Below, piece by piece: positions 6,135 to 7,581 of a DNA stretch of 7,581 nucleotides (the stretch's first letter is position 1; each line of letters starts with the position of its first letter). The notes beneath the pieces are model-generated. The model ran no database searches. It saw only the letters and a list, made by a program, of their open reading frames with translations, and was not told the DNA's origin. The position numbers and the translations under genes were made by a program. The stretch comes from an uncultured Oscillibacter sp. (GTDB lineage Bacteria; Bacillota; Clostridia; Oscillospirales; Oscillospiraceae). The stretch spans positions 1 to 7,581 of the forward strand of contig CAMHDB010000088.1 in the NCBI GenBank assembly GCA_946183715.1. Direction: 5' to 3'.

Positions 6135-7038
6135 AGTCGCTGTCGCGGTAGCCGAACGACCGCACCGCACTGACGCTGTCGCGCCAGTTCTCCTTGACTT
6201 TGACCCAAGTCTGCAAGTAGACCTTCGTGCCCATGAACTTTTCCATGTCGCGCCGCGCGAGGGAGCTTACTTTCTTCAGCATGTCGCCGTGCTTGCCGAT
6301 GATGATTCCCTTGTGACTGCCCTTCTCGCAGTAAATCACGGCGTCCACGTCCACAATGCCGGATTCCTCCCGCTCCGAAAAGCGGCTGATTTCCACCGCC
6401 ACCCCGTGCGGGATTTCCTTGTCCAGACACAACAGCAGTTTTTCGCGCAACAGTTCGCCCATGACCTGCCGCTCCGGCTGGTCGCTCGTCTGCCCGTCCG
6501 GGAACAGTTGCGGCCCCTCCTCGGCGTACTTCCGGATTTCGTCGCAGAGTTCGTCGAGGCCCTCCCCCGTCCGCGCCGATATCGGGAGAATCGCCTTGAA
6601 GCCGTCCCAAGCCTCGTTGTACGCCGCCATAACGGGCAACAGCGACGCCTTCTCCACGGTGTCGATTTTGTTCACGCACAGTATCGCCGGGATTCCCTCC
6701 TCCCGGATTCGCGCTATCAGCGCTTCCTCCGGCCCGCCTACGTGCGCGATGGGTTCCACCAACAGTAACGCGCAGTCCACGCCCTCCAAACTCTCCCGCA
6801 CGACCTTGACCATATACTCCCCCAGCGCCGAACGGGGGCGGTGCAGTCCGGGGGTGTCGAGAAGGACTATCTGCGTGTCGCCGCGCGCGAGTACCCCGCA
6901 GACGCGGTTCCGCGTCGTCTGGGCCTTGTTCGACACGATGGCGATTTTCTCCCCTACCAGCGCGTTCGTCAGGCTGGATTTCCCCACGTTGGGCCGCCCG
7001 CACACCGTCACCATTGCCGTCTTGCGAATCTCTGACAT
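6133..7038 (-). CDS. era: GTPase Era
   Basis: The product has 301 residues, the usual Era length. All G motifs are present: G1 GRPNVGKS (14-21), switch QTTRNRV with the G2 Thr (40-46), G3 DTPG (61-64), G4 NKID (123-126) and G5 SAR (154-156). The C-terminal KH domain is clear, with KGIIIGKHG (243-251) containing the GxxG loop, then the RRDMEKFMGTKVYLQTWVKV block and WR at 285-286. Era is known to bind the 3' end of 16S rRNA through the KH domain and to couple GTP hydrolysis to 30S subunit maturation; it is peripherally membrane-associated. I chose ATG 7038 because it places the G1 loop at the standard distance and has GGTGA 4 bases and AAAGGAA about 10 bases upstream. In-frame ATGs at 7074 and 7101 fall within or before the promoter. 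The gene appears monocistronic, with its own promoter and terminator. No unusual residue changes were seen. Confidence 0.98.
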   Translation of the reverse strand: MSEIRKTAMVTVCGRPNVGKSSLTNALVGEKIAIVSNKAQTTRNRVCGVLARGDTQIVLLDTPGLHRPRSALGEYMVKVVRESLEGVDCALLLVEPIAHVGGPEEALIARIREEGIPAILCVNKIDTVEKASLLPVMAAYNEAWDGFKAILPISARTGEGLDELCDEIRKYAEEGPQLFPDGQTSDQPERQVMGELLREKLLLCLDKEIPHGVAVEISRFSEREESGIVDVDAVIYCEKGSHKGIIIGKHGDMLKKVSSLARRDMEKFMGTKVYLQTWVKVKENWRDSVSAVRSFGYRDSD

Positions 7039-7062
7039 AATTTCACCGTTCCTTTCCCGCGC

Positions 7063-7091
7063 AGTGTAGCACATACGCCGCCCGATTGCAA
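7063..7091 (-). promoter_or_regulatory. Probable era promoter
   Basis: On the minus strand, TTGCAA (7091-7086), a 17-base spacer and TACACT (7068-7063) match the consensus at 4/6 and 4/6 with ideal spacing. This is moderate on its own, but the position about 25 bases upstream of the era start is suitable. Confidence 0.5.
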
Positions 7092-7111
7092 GTTTTGTCA
7101 CTGGACAGAAC
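7092..7111. promoter_or_regulatory. Imperfect 20-bp palindrome between the era and addB promoters
   Basis: GTTTTGTC (7092-7099), ACTG, then GACAGAAC (7104-7111) pair at 7 of 8 positions. The element adjoins the era -35 box and covers the addB -35 box, so a bound protein could affect both genes. It does not match the Firmicute LexA box I know (CGAACN4GTTCG). It may be chance. Confidence 0.3.
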
Positions 7112-7130
7112 CCGGGCCGCGTTGTATACT
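7102..7130 (+). promoter_or_regulatory. Sigma-A-like promoter for addB
   Basis: TGGACA (7102-7107), a 17-base spacer and TATACT (7125-7130) each match the consensus at 5 of 6. Transcription would start near 7137, leaving a leader of about 24 bases that contains the SD AGAAGGGA (7149-7156). Confidence 0.7.
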
Positions 7131-7160
7131 CACCTCACGAACACGGAAAGAAGGGAAACT

Positions 7161-7581
7161 ATGCTGACAGTCTGGATGGGGCGGGCGCGGACGGGGAAAT
7201 CAACCCGGATTCTGGAAACTATCCGCGCCTTGGGCGACGGCGGCGAACAGATTCTGCTTGTCCCGGAGCACGCTTCCCACGCGGCGGAGGTGGACTTGCA
7301 ACGCGCCTGCGGCGACGCCGCGAGCCGTCACGCGGAAGTTTTGAGCTTCCGCCGCCTCTGCGACCGCGTCCTTTCGATTACGGGCGGCGCGTCGGAGACC
7401 GCCCTTGACGCCGGGGGAAAACTCCTTACGCTGCAGCGTTGCATGACGGAGCTTTCGCCCGTCCTGACGGTCTACCGCCGCCCGTCAAGGAAGCCCGCGT
7501 TCCTGCAAAAGCTCTTGGACTTGTTCGACGAGCTCCGCGCCTTCGAGGTCACGCCCGAACTGCTCCACGAAAAAGCCGGGG
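7161..7581 (+). CDS. addB: AddB, ATP-dependent helicase/nuclease subunit B (partial, N-terminus only)
   Basis: 140 codons are visible before the window ends; full AddB is around 1,100-1,200 residues. ATG 7161 lies 4 bases after AAGGGA. The protein opens with a beta strand and P-loop, MGRARTGKS (6-14), a valid GxxxxGKS Walker A. ILLVPEHASHAAEVDLQ (31-47) follows, matching the LLVPEQxSxxxE segment of AddB. Then come EVLSFRRLCDRV (59-70), a DAGGKLLTLQR segment and a region rich in Leu and Phe (LTVYRRPSRKPAFLQKLL). These are AddB hallmarks in clostridia. AddAB is known to process double-strand DNA ends and pause at Chi-like sites to load RecA. The C-terminal nuclease with its Fe-S cysteines lies beyond the window, as would addA, which usually follows. 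Identity rests on the N-terminus only. Confidence 0.88.
   Translation, partial: MLTVWMGRARTGKSTRILETIRALGDGGEQILLVPEHASHAAEVDLQRACGDAASRHAEVLSFRRLCDRVLSITGGASETALDAGGKLLTLQRCMTELSPVLTVYRRPSRKPAFLQKLLDLFDELRAFEVTPELLHEKAG

Noticed and set aside
5591..7003. Minus-strand open frame of 470 codons overlapping era and the end of the transglutaminase gene
   Set aside because: It runs through the terminator and is out of frame with era, whose GTPase and KH motifs are unambiguous. Its Arg/Gly/Pro-rich composition is typical of shadow frames.
7039..7101. Upstream in-frame ATGs (7101, 7074) for era
   Set aside because: They fall upstream of or within the era promoter boxes and would add residues absent from Era proteins. 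ATG 7038 has SD-like sequence and standard spacing.

Overview
The window is high-GC DNA that most resembles a low-copy chromosomal region of a high-GC Firmicute of the class Clostridia, perhaps Oscillospirales. The basis is an S-layer-homology (SLH) exoprotein, a yeaC-yeaD-yebA-like MoxR/DUF58/transglutaminase operon, an Era GTPase, and an AddB-type (not RecBCD) recombination subunit. All have purine-rich Shine-Dalgarno (SD) sites and sigma-A-like promoters. The taxonomic call is inference from gene content and protein style, not from a search.

Layout: (1) Positions 1-1326, minus strand: an exported SLH protein. Its C-terminus runs off the left edge in a long Pro/Thr/Ser/Asp/Gly-rich repetitive linker. 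(2) Positions 1327-1577: a divergent intergenic region with one well-spaced promoter in each direction, a perfect 17-bp inverted repeat roughly midway between them, and a structured 5' leader for the SLH gene. (3) Positions 1578-6027, plus strand: an operon of a MoxR AAA+ ATPase, a DUF58 membrane protein (ATGA overlap), and a polytopic transglutaminase-like protein. The last two are separated by a 125-bp gap made largely of a degenerate ~35-bp tandem repeat that begins inside the DUF58 stop region. (4) Positions 6095-6134: a hairpin terminator shared by convergent genes. (5) Positions 6133-7038, minus strand: era. (6) Positions 7039-7160: a second divergent promoter region. (7) Position 7161 to the end, plus strand: the first 140 codons of addB.

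How the genes may work together: MoxR ATPases paired with DUF58 proteins and membrane transglutaminase-like proteins are a recurring, poorly understood cell-envelope module. The ATPase probably remodels or activates a partner, DUF58 is a membrane-anchored partner, and the transglutaminase fold carries a Cys-His catalytic pair on the outer face of the membrane. Its divergent neighbour is a wall-anchored SLH protein, so the left 6 kb may be an envelope locus. Era (16S rRNA/30S maturation) and AddB (double-strand-break end processing) are housekeeping genes unrelated to it.

I see no CRISPR array, tRNA, rRNA, insertion sequence or phage gene. Coding content is mostly ordinary. The less ordinary signals are non-coding: the SLH leader, the inverted repeat between divergent promoters, and the tandem repeat between the DUF58 and transglutaminase genes.
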